DNA of 64,000 nucleotides from Paenibacillus sp. Root52 (GCF_001426865.1 NZ_LMFO01000005.1:159737-223736), one strand, 5' to 3'; positions 43,242 through 56,502 are shown, counted from the first letter of the stretch. Notes: generated by a model from the sequence alone, not told the origin. A program made the numbers and translations.

Positions 43242-45200
43242 CTATTCCAAAGCAAGAGCTTCCCATTCTTCATAAGCTGTCGCAACTTGCTGCTTAAGCT
43301 CCTCTGATTTGGCTTGCAGCTCCTGTAGCTTCAAGTAATCCTGATAAATTTCAGGCAGAGCCATCTGTGCCTCCAGCCCTGTAATCTCATCTTCCAGCTC
43401 TGCAATTTTCAACTCTAGCGTTTCTTGTCTGCGTTGTCGATTGCGTTCTTCGCGCTTCGCTTGTTTATCCGCTTCAAAGGATGCTGCGCCTGATTTCTCC
43501 GCTGATGAAGGAGCAGTGCTCGCTTTAGCCGAGAGTTTAGCAGAGGCTGCCTTGGCTTCAGCAGCTTCGCGTGCGATATCTTCCAGCTCCTGTTTTTTCT
43601 CAACATAATCATCGTAATTGCCGAGATAATGCTCCGTTCCACCTGGATGCAATTCAACAATTCGCTCTGCCATTTTATTGAGGAAATAACGGTCATGAGA
43701 GATAAATAGCAATGTGCCTTCGTAGTCCATGAGAGCCGCTTCGAGTACCTCTTTGGCGAATAGATCCAGATGGTTCGTAGGCTCGTCCAGAATCAGCATA
43801 TTGGCTTCCTTAAGCATGAGCTTAGAAAGGGAGACACGCGCCTTTTCCCCGCCGCTGAGCGAGGAGATTTTTTTGAGCACATCGTCACCGCTGAACAAGA
43901 AGTTGCCCAGAACCGTACGAATGCGGGCTTCCTCCATGCCAGGATAAGCACCCCATAGTTCCTCCAACACGGTATTGCTAGGGGTTAGTCCTGTTTGTTC
44001 CTGATCATAATACCCAATCTGCACCTTCGTTCCCCACTGAATATCACCTGCTGCCGGGCGTAAGCTTCCTGTAAGGCATTTGAGCATGGTGGACTTCCCA
44101 ATCCCGTTAGGCCCAATGAGGGCAACGGTCTCTCCCCGTCGCAGATCGAAGGATACATTGCGGAATAGAGGCGAACCCTCTTCATATGCAACGGACAATT
44201 GATCCACTCGAAGAACTTCCTTCCCCGACATGACGGCTGTTTCAAAAGAAAAGTGAGCCTTCTTCAGATCGCCCATCGGTTTGTCGAGACGTTCCATTTT
44301 GTCCAGCGCCTTACGGCGACTCTGTGCGCGCTTGGTTGTTGAAGCACGAACGATGTTTTTCTGCACGAATTCTTCCATCTTGGATATTTCATCTTGCTGT
44401 TTCTCATATTGCTTCATCTGTGTTTCATACTCAGCCGCTTTGAGCTCCATATATCGACTGTAGTTACCTGTATATTTCCTAGAACGGTGCCGTTCGATTT
44501 CGACGATGGTTGTAACAAGTCGGTCAAGGAAGTAACGGTCATGAGATACGACCAGCAACGCGCCTGAATACCCTCGCAGGTAATCTTCCAGCCAAGTTAA
44601 GGTAGGGATGTCGAGATAGTTCGTCGGCTCATCCAGCATGAGAAGATCAGGGGCTTGTAACAGAATACGAGCAAGAGCAAGTCGTGTTTTTTGCCCGCCA
44701 CTGAGCGTAGCAATCGGTGTGTCTGCGGCAAATTCGCCAAACCCCATCCCGTGCAGCACGCTTCGAATACGAGTTTCCATCTCATAGCCGCCATGATCCT
44801 TAAACCAATCGGAACGCTTCGCATAACGCTCTAGCAGCTCTGCATATTTTTTCTCGTCTTCCATGAAGGCAGGGTCGGCGATATCCTGCTCCATCTGTCT
44901 TAATTCAGCCTCAGCTTGGGTTAGATGGGCGAAGACGTTCATCATCTCTTCCCAGATGGTGCGATCGGACTGTAGTCCACTATTCTGAGCTAAATAACCC
45001 AGCGTTGTCTCTTTTGATTTGAAAATTTGTCCGCCATCATAGGACATCTCACCCGCAATAATTTTGAGCAACGTTGATTTGCCTGCGCCGTTTACACCGA
45101 CGAGACCAATTCGTTCACGTTCTAATATTTGTAAGTTTACGCCGTCCAAAATTGGATCGACACCATAACGTTTAATAATTCCGGATACTTGTAATAACAT
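43242..45200 (-). CDS. ABC-F family ATPase (YdiF-like)
   Basis: 652-residue soluble ATPase with two ABC domains: Walker A GVNGAGKS and GPNGIGKS, signatures LSGGQKTRLALAR and LSGGEKARVSLSK, Walker B LLMLDEPTNYLD and MLILDEPTNHLD. Between them is the arm/linker rich in Lys/Glu, and the end is a coiled-coil (about 560-650: KREERNRQRRQETLELKIAELEDE). ABC-F proteins act on the ribosome, some in antibiotic resistance, some in translation factor roles. ATG 45200 follows GGAGG at wide spacing. Its place after tsaD parallels ydiF next to gcp in B. subtilis. Confidence 0.94.
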   Translation of the reverse strand: MLLQVSGIIKRYGVDPILDGVNLQILERERIGLVGVNGAGKSTLLKIIAGEMSYDGGQIFKSKETTLGYLAQNSGLQSDRTIWEEMMNVFAHLTQAEAELRQMEQDIADPAFMEDEKKYAELLERYAKRSDWFKDHGGYEMETRIRSVLHGMGFGEFAADTPIATLSGGQKTRLALARILLQAPDLLMLDEPTNYLDIPTLTWLEDYLRGYSGALLVVSHDRYFLDRLVTTIVEIERHRSRKYTGNYSRYMELKAAEYETQMKQYEKQQDEISKMEEFVQKNIVRASTTKRAQSRRKALDKMERLDKPMGDLKKAHFSFETAVMSGKEVLRVDQLSVAYEEGSPLFRNVSFDLRRGETVALIGPNGIGKSTMLKCLTGSLRPAAGDIQWGTKVQIGYYDQEQTGLTPSNTVLEELWGAYPGMEEARIRTVLGNFLFSGDDVLKKISSLSGGEKARVSLSKLMLKEANMLILDEPTNHLDLFAKEVLEAALMDYEGTLLFISHDRYFLNKMAERIVELHPGGTEHYLGNYDDYVEKKQELEDIAREAAEAKAASAKLSAKASTAPSSAEKSGAASFEADKQAKREERNRQRRQETLELKIAELEDEITGLEAQMALPEIYQDYLKLQELQAKSEELKQQVATAYEEWEALALE

Positions 45201-45251
45201 AAAATGAAGTTCCTCCATCGGTCCAGTACGTGATTTGATAACAATAAGTGC

Positions 45252-45311
45252 GCGTTCAAAAAGTACGGTTGCTAGTACCGAGAAGATGGGATGAACTTTT
45301 TGAACAACCTC
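45252..45311. repeat. Dispersed inverted-repeat element, copy D (short form)
   Basis: GTTCAAAAAGT (45254-45264) and ACTTTTTGAAC (45295-45305) are perfect inverted ends, followed by AACCTC. The inside (GGTT..AGTACCGAGAAGATGGGATGAA) equals the left part of copy E, so D is an internal deletion form. The rest of the 348-bp gap 45201-45548 shows nothing certain apart from the ribosome site of the next gene. Confidence 0.8.
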
Positions 45312-45548
45312 TATAGTCCAGTTTACATGAAATACAGATCAAATGCACCGCTTGAGAGCGGGGGGCCGTGTAGTCTTTTTGGACAATCAATGATAAACTG
45401 AAAGAAGGCATGTTAATTCATGAGTATTTTGCAGAAAATGATTCATGATAACCATTTCAACGAGATGACATCACGTCATAACATATAAATTGTATTCTTT
45501 AATGCGTTTTTTTTCACCTTCCACATCAACAGGAGGTTATTCAAAACC

Positions 45549-46181
45549 ATGCAGGATCGGATGGAACACAAGAGCGAGCTTCGTTCTCGGCTGAAGCAAA
45601 GTCGGGATCTGCTGGATGAATCGCTTCGCCTTCATGCGATGAGTGAGATAAGCCTTGTGGTGAAGCAGGAGCTACATCGATTGAGGCTGGATAAGCCACA
45701 GTTAACGATTTTTAGCTATTTGTCCTATCGCAGCGAGGCAACGACTGCGTTTTTGTTTGAAGATGGCTGGAAGCATGGGGATGTGATGCTTGCCCCCAAA
45801 GTGCTGGCGAATCCCCCTCGGATGGAACTGAGGAGGGTGAGCGGACAACAGGATATTCAGCCAGGTGTATGGGGCATACCCGAACCTAAGGAATCCTGTG
45901 AAGTAGTACAGCCGGAGGATTGGCCTGATATCGATCTTGTTATTGTGCCTGGTTTGGGATTTGACTTTCAGGGCGGCCGGATTGGTTATGGCGGCGGTTA
46001 TTATGACCGTTTTGCCGAGACGCTGGCAGTCCAATGTTCCCAAGCAGGTCAAAGACCACAGTTGGCAGCACTTGTGTTACCAGGGCAATTGCAGGACGAG
46101 ATTCCGATGGAACCGCTCGATCTGCGACTGGATCTGTTGATGACGACCGAAGGTGTACTACATATCAATAAAGGGTTGTGA
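45549..46181 (+). CDS. 5-formyltetrahydrofolate cyclo-ligase
   Basis: 210-residue enzyme (YqgN/MTHFS family) that converts 5-formyl-THF to 5,10-methenyl-THF using ATP. The basic N-terminus ([13 protein letters not shown]) precedes the conserved end region [24 protein letters not shown] (about 135-158). A start at ATG 45549 is about 12 nt after AGGAGG; ATG 45561 is an alternative. Its stop overlaps moaC by 1 bp, which suggests coupling. Confidence 0.92.
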   Translation: MQDRMEHKSELRSRLKQSRDLLDESLRLHAMSEISLVVKQELHRLRLDKPQLTIFSYLSYRSEATTAFLFEDGWKHGDVMLAPKVLANPPRMELRRVSGQQDIQPGVWGIPEPKESCEVVQPEDWPDIDLVIVPGLGFDFQGGRIGYGGGYYDRFAETLAVQCSQAGQRPQLAALVLPGQLQDEIPMEPLDLRLDLLMTTEGVLHINKGL

Positions 46182-46690
46182 TGGTATTGAGTTCAGATGT
46201 ACACAACGGACAAACTTCCGGAGGGGAGTTTACCCATTTTAATGAACAGGGACGGGCTCGAATGGTTGATATTTCGGGCAAGGAGGCTACCGTTCGTAAA
46301 GCAGTGGCGGTGTCCAAAGTAACGATGGATCCAGCTACGCTTGAAGCCATCCGTGAAGGACGCATCGGCAAAGGCGACGTGCTGGCTGTTGCTCAGATCG
46401 CCGGTATTCAAGGGGCTAAGAAAACATCGGACTGGATTCCAATGTGTCATCCCCTTGCACTGACAGGTGTGGATATCCGTTTTCACGACAACGGTGTGGA
46501 TGAGATACAGATTGAAGCAACGGTAAAAACGGAAGGAAAGACTGGCGTCGAGATGGAGGCACTAACGGCAGCCTCTGCTGCGGCGCTAACGATCTATGAC
46601 ATGTGTAAAGCTTTGCAAAAAGATATGATTATCGGTCCAACGATGCTGCAATCCAAAAGTGGTGGCAAAAATGGGGATTTTAATCTTTAA
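46181..46690 (+). CDS. moaC: Cyclic pyranopterin monophosphate synthase accessory protein MoaC
   Basis: 169-residue enzyme that acts with MoaA in the first step of molybdenum cofactor synthesis. It shows [33 protein letters not shown], and [24 protein letters not shown], the active-site stretches of MoaC. ATG 46181 overlaps the previous stop; GTG 46178 is also possible. AAGGG lies 5 nt upstream. Repeat copy E begins right after its stop. Confidence 0.95.
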   Translation: MVLSSDVHNGQTSGGEFTHFNEQGRARMVDISGKEATVRKAVAVSKVTMDPATLEAIREGRIGKGDVLAVAQIAGIQGAKKTSDWIPMCHPLALTGVDIRFHDNGVDEIQIEATVKTEGKTGVEMEALTAASAAALTIYDMCKALQKDMIIGPTMLQSKSGGKNGDFNL

Positions 46691-46869
46691 GTGCGTGTTC
46701 AAAAAGGGTGGTTTTCAGTACCAAGAAGATGGGATGAAGATAGAAATGGAGTAGCGGAGCGTAGATTGAGCTACGTGAGCAACGGACATTTCGGCTGAAT
46801 TCCATATTCGATGCTGAGATGCCTTCAGGCATCCCTCGTGATCAAAAGCGGACTTTTTGAACTACCTCT
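46691..46869. repeat. Dispersed inverted-repeat element, copy E (longest form)
   Basis: About 179 bp bounded by GTTCAAAAAG (from 46697) and CTTTTTGAAC (to about 46862). Left half: AGTACCAAGAAGATGGGATGAA; middle: TAGCGGAGCGTAGATTGAGCTACG hairpin-like; right half: TTTCGGCTGAA, TCGATGCTGAGATGCC, GGCAT, GATCAAAAGCGGAC. Copies A, B and C match the right half in reverse complement and copy D the left half. It lies between moaC and mog and codes for nothing. Confidence 0.85.
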
Positions 46870-46910
46870 TTAACGGACATTTATTTTCATAAAGGAGAAG
46901 GGTGATCTTT

Positions 46911-47396
46911 ATGGTGTGGAGAACAGCAATCCTGACAGCCAGCGACAAAGGGGCCCGCGGGGAACGTGAGGATACGAGTGCACAAGTCATCCGGGAGCTT
47001 GTAGAAGAAGAACTGGGTGGGGAGATCGTAGAGTACCGCATCGTTCCTGATGAACCCGATGAGATTATCGCGGCACTAATTGAGATGACAGATTATTTTC
47101 ATGCAGACCTTGTACTGACCACAGGAGGTACGGAACTTGCGATTCGCGATATTACCCCTGAGGCGACAAGACGGGTAATTGAGAGAGAAGTTCCGGGTAT
47201 GGCTGAAGCAATGCGTTACAGTGTCATGAGCAAAAATCGTTCTGCTATGCTGTTCCGCGGCTTGTGTGGTATTCGTGGACGTACACTGATCGTCAATTTG
47301 CCTGGTACGCCTAAGGGGGTACACGAGCATTTGGCAGCGATTATGGATCAGCTTCCAGAGGCACTACTCATGGTTACAGGACAGTTTAAGCAATAG
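46911..47396 (+). CDS. MogA/MoaB-type molybdopterin-binding protein
   Basis: 161-residue protein of the MoaB/MogA family, which adenylates molybdopterin before metal insertion. Visible: RTAILTASDKGARGEREDTS, VPDEPDEIIAALIEM, the binding loop TTGGTELAIRDITPEAT, SVMSKNRSAMLFRGLCGIRG and LPGTPKGV. The loop is usually T-G-G-T-G-x3-R-D; here the fifth residue is Glu instead of Gly. ATG 46911 fits AAAGGAGAAGGGTGA; GTG 46902 is the alternative. Confidence 0.9.
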   Translation: MVWRTAILTASDKGARGEREDTSAQVIRELVEEELGGEIVEYRIVPDEPDEIIAALIEMTDYFHADLVLTTGGTELAIRDITPEATRRVIEREVPGMAEAMRYSVMSKNRSAMLFRGLCGIRGRTLIVNLPGTPKGVHEHLAAIMDQLPEALLMVTGQFKQ

Positions 47397-47423
47397 ATGA
47401 GTGCGAATCTCCATAGGTAATCC

Positions 47424-47489
47424 ATTCATAAATATTGAATAATTTATGAATATTATGGGTTATGTAAGTGGTTACATCTGTGGTATGAT
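47424..47489 (+). promoter_or_regulatory. Regulatory region upstream of tatA
   Basis: A perfect 10-bp inverted repeat ATTCATAAAT 47424-47433 / ATTTATGAAT 47442-47451 (8-bp spacer), a smaller TGTAA-GTGG-TTACA (47463-47476), and a TGG-TATGAT extended -10 box (47484-47489) about 90 bp before tatA. A -35 box is weak. The palindromes suggest control by a dimeric regulator. Confidence 0.5.
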
Positions 47490-47578
47490 GGGCATAAATC
47501 AATATTGTTGTCGTTCTTAATCTAATCATTGGATTCTTGTAAACAGAATTTCTGAGCCTTGCAGAAGGAGGAGTATCC

Positions 47579-47827
47579 ATGGGAAGTGCTATAGGTCCAA
47601 CAGGTTTTATTTTATTAGTTGTTGTGGCGCTGTTGTTGTTTGGTCCAAACAAGCTTCCTGAACTAGGACGTGCAGTTGGCCGTACTTTTCGTGAATTCAA
47701 GGACGGTGCACGCGAGATTATCTCGGATGATGACGCGTCCAAGCGCAAGGAGCAGGAGAAGGCCAAACCACTGGCATCGGAAAGTGCACCTGTAGATAAG
47801 CCTGAAGACAAACGCTTGCCGGAGTAA
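47579..47827 (+). CDS. tatA: Twin-arginine translocase subunit TatA
   Basis: 82-residue TatA/E protein: one N-terminal helix (about 8-20) followed by the signature FGPNKLPELGRAVGRTFREFKDGA amphipathic helix and a charged, disordered tail (DDDASKRKEQEKAKP...). It forms the export channel with TatC for folded proteins. GGAGGAG precedes ATG 47579. A hairpin lies between tatA and tatC. Confidence 0.94.
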   Translation: MGSAIGPTGFILLVVVALLLFGPNKLPELGRAVGRTFREFKDGAREIISDDDASKRKEQEKAKPLASESAPVDKPEDKRLPE

Positions 47828-47848
47828 TGACGGCCATGAATGAGAATT

Positions 47849-47870
47849 CCCTTCCTGCCGGAAGGGTTTT
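47849..47870 (+). terminator. Attenuator-like hairpin between tatA and tatC
   Basis: CCCTTCC 47849-47855, 4-nt loop TGCC, GGAAGGG 47860-47866, then TTTTGTATTTT. A weak terminator here would lower tatC relative to tatA, as TatA is needed in excess. Confidence 0.7.
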
Positions 47871-47902
47871 GTATTTTAAGCTGGCAATAATGGGGGGCAA
47901 GC

Positions 47903-48688
47903 ATGACGCAGCAGACAGAAGAAATGACTATTGTGGAACATTTGAGCGAGCTGCGCAAGCGGCTGATTTATGTGCTGAGCGTTTTTGTTTTAGGTCTAAT
48001 TGTAGGCTTTTTTGTAGCAGATCCCGTGTATGAGTACTTAACGAAAGCCGAGTCGGTTAAAGGTTTTGTGCTGCATGCCTTCTCTTTCTGGGATGGTATT
48101 GGCATCTACATGAAGATTGCGGGACTGTTTTCGCTGGTTGTTACATTGCCATTTACGGTGTTTCAGATCTGGAAATTTGTAAGTCCGGGGCTACGACCGA
48201 TTGAACGGAAGGCGGCATTGAAATATGTGCCGTATGTGTTTCTTTTGTTCCTGATCGGTCTGTCCTTTGCCTACTATGTCGTCTTCCCGATGGCGCTTGC
48301 GTTTACAACTTCGATTACGGAGAAAATGGGACTTGTCGAGACATATGGCATGAAGCAATATTTCAGTTTTCTGTTCGGTATTGTGCTGCCTGTATCTTTG
48401 TTGTTCGAGCTTCCTCTGCTTATCATGTTCCTGACAGCAATACGGATTCTGAATCCGACCCGTCTTCGCAAAATGAGAAGAGTGGCTTATTTCGTCTTGA
48501 TCTTCATCGCCGTAGTGGTTACACCACCGGATTTTATCTCGGATCTCCTGGTGATGATTCCTTTGCTTTTATTGTATGAGTTCAGTGTTTTTCTATCGGC
48601 CTTCGTATATCGCAAGCAGCTAGCTGCTGATGAGGCAGAAGAGTCTCGCTATACCCGGGCGAGTGACGATAATAGCATGAACAGTTAG
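47903..48688 (+). CDS. tatC: Twin-arginine translocase subunit TatC
   Basis: 261-residue membrane protein with six helices that binds twin-arginine signal peptides. It shows VEHLSELRKRLIYVL near the N-terminus, FPFTVFQIWKFVSPGLRPIERK-like region (TLPFTVFQIWKFVSPGL), FGIVLPVSLLFELPLLIMFL, and a C-terminal FVLIFIAVVVTPPDFISDLLV. The charged tail (DEAEESRYTRASDDN) is cytoplasmic. ATG 47903 follows GGGGGGC. The tatA-tatC order is as in the B. subtilis tatAY-tatCY pair. Confidence 0.94.
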   Translation: MTQQTEEMTIVEHLSELRKRLIYVLSVFVLGLIVGFFVADPVYEYLTKAESVKGFVLHAFSFWDGIGIYMKIAGLFSLVVTLPFTVFQIWKFVSPGLRPIERKAALKYVPYVFLLFLIGLSFAYYVVFPMALAFTTSITEKMGLVETYGMKQYFSFLFGIVLPVSLLFELPLLIMFLTAIRILNPTRLRKMRRVAYFVLIFIAVVVTPPDFISDLLVMIPLLLLYEFSVFLSAFVYRKQLAADEAEESRYTRASDDNSMNS

Positions 48689-48705
48689 ATTTCGAGAGCA
48701 ACGAG

Positions 48706-48762
48706 GACTCAATAGAGTTATTAGGGTTATCATACATGAAGTATTCAATGTTCTATTGAGTC
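48706..48762. repeat. 11-bp inverted repeat after tatC
   Basis: GACTCAATAGA 48706-48716 pairs with TCTATTGAGTC 48752-48762, loop 35 nt. There is no T-run, so it is not a plain terminator. The rest of the 397-bp gap 48689-49085 holds this hairpin, a promoter and the CIRCE site. Confidence 0.6.
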
Positions 48763-48961
48763 GTTCATTGATCTAAAGGACAAGCAGGCATATTTTGCCG
48801 AGCAATGGATACAATGGAAGAGGGCTGAGCACCCCAATGGGTTGAGGCTTGTTATTGTCTTGCGTCTGAACAGTGCGGGATAGAAGACCAGGATTCTTGT
48901 GTAATTCTGAGGGCTCGTTGTAAAGAGAACGTAAATTATCACATGAATTCGTGAAAAGGAC

Positions 48962-49028
48962 TTGAAATCATGCTTCAAGTTGAGTATCATAAAGTTGGTT
49001 GTTAGCACTGGGCACGGTCGAGTGCTAA
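48962..49028 (+). promoter_or_regulatory. groESL promoter and CIRCE operator (HrcA site)
   Basis: TTGAAA 48962-48967, 17-bp spacer and TATCAT 48985-48990 make a sigma-A promoter. The CIRCE element TTAGCACTG-N9-GAGTGCTAA spans 49002-49028; the left arm has one mismatch (final G in place of C) from the consensus TTAGCACTC. HrcA would repress transcription here in the absence of heat stress. Confidence 0.92.
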
Positions 49029-49085
49029 TACATAGCTACAACCTACAATGTAACGTTATATAATTTCAAAAGGAGGCTATTTTTC

Positions 49086-49367
49086 ATGATCAGACCTTTA
49101 GGTGAACGCGTATTGGTAGAACCATTGGAGCAAGAGCAAACTACTTCTTTCGGGATCGTACTTCCGGACTCTGCTAAAGAGAAGCCGCAAGAGGGTAAAG
49201 TAATTGCTGTTGGCGCTGGAGTGTTGAAAGACGGCGTACGTGTAGCTCTGGAAGTGAAAGAAGGAGACCGCGTAATCTTCTCCAAATATGCCGGTACAGA
49301 AATCAAATTCGAAGGTAAAGAATATTTGATTATGAAAGAGAGCGACATTCACGCGATTCTCGACTAA
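49086..49367 (+). CDS. groES: Co-chaperonin GroES
   Basis: 93-residue Cpn10 that caps the GroEL ring. It starts [20 protein letters not shown], holds the mobile loop ([16 protein letters not shown]) and ends [18 protein letters not shown] precedes ATG 49086. It is regulated with groEL by CIRCE/HrcA. Confidence 0.97.
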   Translation: MIRPLGERVLVEPLEQEQTTSFGIVLPDSAKEKPQEGKVIAVGAGVLKDGVRVALEVKEGDRVIFSKYAGTEIKFEGKEYLIMKESDIHAILD

Positions 49368-49425
49368 TTCAAATTTTATCGGTTAACCGAACCATATAGC
49401 AGTACCATTTTACACAATATACTAG

Positions 49426-51075
<1,650 letters not shown>

Positions 51076-51112
51076 TAAAGGTGTAAAAAACCTTATCATG
51101 CCCTAACGAATG

Positions 51113-51139
51113 AAGGCTCCCGAGAGGGAGCCTTTTTTC
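51113..51139 (+). terminator. groESL terminator
   Basis: AAGGCTCCC 51113-51121, loop GAGA, GGGAGCCTT 51126-51134, then TTTTTC. Confidence 0.95.
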
Positions 51140-51262
51140 ATTTAATAAGGTTATAGGAAGTTAGATTTTGTATCATTTATAAGAAATTGAAACCTAACAG
51201 ACTATTCTTCGTATGTACAATGATACATAAATGAGAATTATAGGAATTAAGGAGGAAGTTCG

Positions 51263-51499
51263 TTGAGGAAAAGTACGAAATGGGTATTGTGGATATTAGG
51301 TTTAATGCTCGCTGCAATTTTTATTAATTTTTATATGAATCTATATAGCTTTGGATTTGCTCTAATTGGGGTGCTGTTTATGGCATTCACGGGATGGGGA
51401 TTTCTAGCCAAGCTAAAGAACGACGTTCGTCAGCACGAGGATCATCATAGAAGAATGCATGAATCTGTGAATGATGACATAGAGAGATACACCAGGTAA
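51263..51499 (+). CDS. Small two-helix membrane protein of unknown function
   Basis: 78-residue protein with two hydrophobic segments (about 8-28 and 32-50) and a charged, His-rich tail (KNDVRQHEDHHRRMHESVNDDIERYTR). TTG 51263 is the start, 7 nt after AAGGAGG. It lies alone between the groEL terminator and another at 51575. No family recognised; the tail could bind metal or a partner protein. Confidence 0.7.
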   Translation: MRKSTKWVLWILGLMLAAIFINFYMNLYSFGFALIGVLFMAFTGWGFLAKLKNDVRQHEDHHRRMHESVNDDIERYTR

Positions 51500-51574
51500 T
51501 TAGCCATCCAAGACACTTGATATAGGATTAAGAGATGCTAAGTAGCACTTACACTGGATAAGTAACAATTATGG

Positions 51575-51595
51575 ACTCCCGCAAGGGAGTTTTTT
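51575..51595 (+). terminator. Terminator after the 51.3-kb small gene
   Basis: ACTCCC 51575-51580, loop GCAA, GGGAGT 51585-51590, then TTTTT. Confidence 0.88.
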
Positions 51596-51646
51596 AATTA
51601 TAAGATGTAACAAACGATATTACGTATTGCTTAGGCTGGGTTAAAT

Positions 51647-51665
51647 ACGATGCTCAGAGCATCGT
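51647..51665. promoter_or_regulatory. Near-perfect palindrome upstream of the lipoprotein gene
   Basis: ACGATGCTC-A-GAGCATCGT, nine base pairs each side of one central A. It lies 77 bp before the lipoprotein start. It could be an operator or a short hairpin; no T-run follows. Confidence 0.5.
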
Positions 51666-51741
51666 GAATGCTGTCCTTCAGAGGTAAATGGACGAATATG
51701 GTATCTCATATTTTGGGTATATACCTAAAAGGAGGGATCAT

Positions 51742-52089
51742 ATGAAACGAATCAAAATGGCGTGCATGACTTGTAGTATATTACTAGTATCTGTGTTATC
51801 AGCTTGTGGTGCGGATAATATTCTACACGGGAAGAGTGATCACTGGGATGTAGCTCTGCAAAGATCAACAGGGATTTATAGTATTACTTATATCGGTGAT
51901 GAAACGTATATAAGAGATTTTGTATTTGACCTTACCGGCACGAATATAAATCAACAGGGCAGTTCACTCTCAGAACAAAAGAAACCATTTAAGATGTCGG
52001 GAACGATTACGAATACGGAAGACACGAAAGATCCTCTTGAATTCAAAATAAGTTGGAATAATCAAAGCGAGAGTATAACCTTTGAGTAA
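51742..52089 (+). CDS. Predicted lipoprotein of unknown function
   Basis: 115-residue protein with a lipoprotein signal: MKRIKMACMTCSILLVSVLSACG, lipobox LSAC with the modified Cys about residue 22. The mature part has a beta-rich pattern (DHWDVALQRSTGIYSITYIG, NTEDTKDPLEFKISWNNQSE). AAAGGAGGG lies before ATG 51742, better than the distal frame start. A 12-bp inverted repeat overlaps its stop codon. Not recognised as a known family. Confidence 0.75.
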   Translation: MKRIKMACMTCSILLVSVLSACGADNILHGKSDHWDVALQRSTGIYSITYIGDETYIRDFVFDLTGTNINQQGSSLSEQKKPFKMSGTITNTEDTKDPLEFKISWNNQSESITFE

Positions 52090-52100
52090 CTCTCGCTTTG
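52063..52100 (+). terminator. Hairpin spanning the lipoprotein stop codon
   Basis: CAAAGCGAGAGT 52063-52074 pairs with ACTCTCGCTTTG 52089-52100, a perfect 12-bp stem with a 14-nt loop. There is no T-run after it (GGGGAGG follows), so it is a weak terminator candidate or a stability hairpin. Confidence 0.4.
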
Positions 52101-52185
52101 GGGAGGTGTAACAGTTTGGAGTGGTCACAACTATGGATTGCGTGGGTATGCTTGCATAATGGGACGGCTTCTTGCACGGTGAGAC

Positions 52186-52920
52186 TTACTCCACCGTTGT
52201 TATTTCAAAAACAGAGGTCCCATCATTTTGAACCTGGAAGCGATATTGGAACCCATCTCGTACTGTTGTTTCATCAAACTCACTCTGATTCACATCACGC
52301 TCTAACAATCCGATATCCTGAATAACGTCTTGCGCATCGTTATAGGTGTACTCACTGTGCGTGGTTAGAATGAGCGTAGCGATGGCAGTCAGCAGGACGC
52401 CACGAGTCGGTTCATTGACATTGCCAGTTCCATATAGCTTAATTTCCTGTATTTGTTCATCTGCATTGACTATTCCGATCATGCGTAATTCATCATTGAA
52501 TGCATACTCAAAAGTGGAAGTTGCCTGATCCGTTGATGACTCATTCATGGTCAGTCGAGTAATTGCGAGCCCGTTCAATCGGTATTTACCTACAGCAGCA
52601 TTGAACTTATTTCTGAAATCACCAGCAGTCATCTGAAATCCAGTAGAATCGGTTGGAGTGGAGGCATCGTTGTTACTTTGATCCGAAATAGCATCGGCAT
52701 TCTGTTGTGTTGCCTGATCTGAACCAGGCTGTGTAGTGTTCGAGGATAAAGCTAACATACCATACATACCTATGGAAGCCATCGCGAAACAGAGTGTCGT
52801 TAGGATAATATGCTTGATGGTTACCTTGTTATGTTTTCTCATGGATAAGATCATAGATATAAGAAATACAAAGAAAGCCAATAAGCCAGTGATCCATATT
52901 ACGGTAAACAGAACTTGCAA
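52186..52920 (-). CDS. Membrane-anchored protein of unknown function
   Basis: 244-residue protein: two N-terminal helices (about 4-26 and 37-58), a low-complexity Gln/Asn/Asp/Ser/Thr linker (about 60-95), and a soluble C-terminal domain with TAGDFRNKFNAAVGKY and a beta-rich end. It looks like an extracytoplasmic domain tethered to the membrane. TTG 52920 is the likely start, with GAGGTGAG upstream. No function can be assigned. Confidence 0.7.
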   Translation of the reverse strand: MQVLFTVIWITGLLAFFVFLISMILSMRKHNKVTIKHIILTTLCFAMASIGMYGMLALSSNTTQPGSDQATQQNADAISDQSNNDASTPTDSTGFQMTAGDFRNKFNAAVGKYRLNGLAITRLTMNESSTDQATSTFEYAFNDELRMIGIVNADEQIQEIKLYGTGNVNEPTRGVLLTAIATLILTTHSEYTYNDAQDVIQDIGLLERDVNQSEFDETTVRDGFQYRFQVQNDGTSVFEITTVE

Positions 52921-53192
52921 ATTCTCACCTCATAATAGATTAATGATTAATATCATGTTTGTCCCATCACTCATTATAATGTTTCTTCGATTAACTTTAA
53001 ACTGATCACGTATGCTCGCGCATCACATCGTTCATATTACATATCTAGCATCACGCATTGTGCGGCAAAGCATCTCATTTCACATATCCAGCGTCTCGCA
53101 TCATATATCAATCATCAGTTATTCAACATCACGCATTGCACAGTAAAGCATCTTGCATCACGCATCGGATATCTCTTATCAATCATCACGCG
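52921..53192. repeat. Low-complexity repeat region with CATCACGCATTG units
   Basis: Two imperfect direct copies of about 80 bp, each starting CATCACGCATTG (53049-53060 and 53128-53139) followed by AAAGCATCT and ending near ATCAATCATCA. Shorter CATCACGCATC/ CATCACGCG forms follow. The region is rich in CAT/CAC triplets. No gene is seen; it lies between the minus-strand membrane gene and the lacZ terminator. Confidence 0.6.
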
Positions 53193-53227
53193 AAAAAAAG
53201 CACTACTGGCATACGTCCAGCAGTGCT
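53193..53227 (-). terminator. lacZ terminator
   Basis: AGCACTACTGG 53199-53209 pairs with CCAGCAGTGCT 53217-53227; A-run 53193-53199 on the plus strand gives the T-run on the minus strand. Confidence 0.92.
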
Positions 53228-53260
53228 ATTATTGGTGCTTTCCTCAATTACATCTTTTTG

Positions 53261-56444
<3,184 letters not shown>

Positions 56445-56502
56445 TAAAGAATATTGCCCACATCTATCACAATATGAAACTAAATGGCAAGGTGGTGAAC
56501 CG

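Noticed and set aside
53041..53192. CRISPR-like array in the CATCACGCATTG repeats
   Set aside because: Unit spacing is irregular, repeats are imperfect, there are only two long copies, and no cas gene is present.
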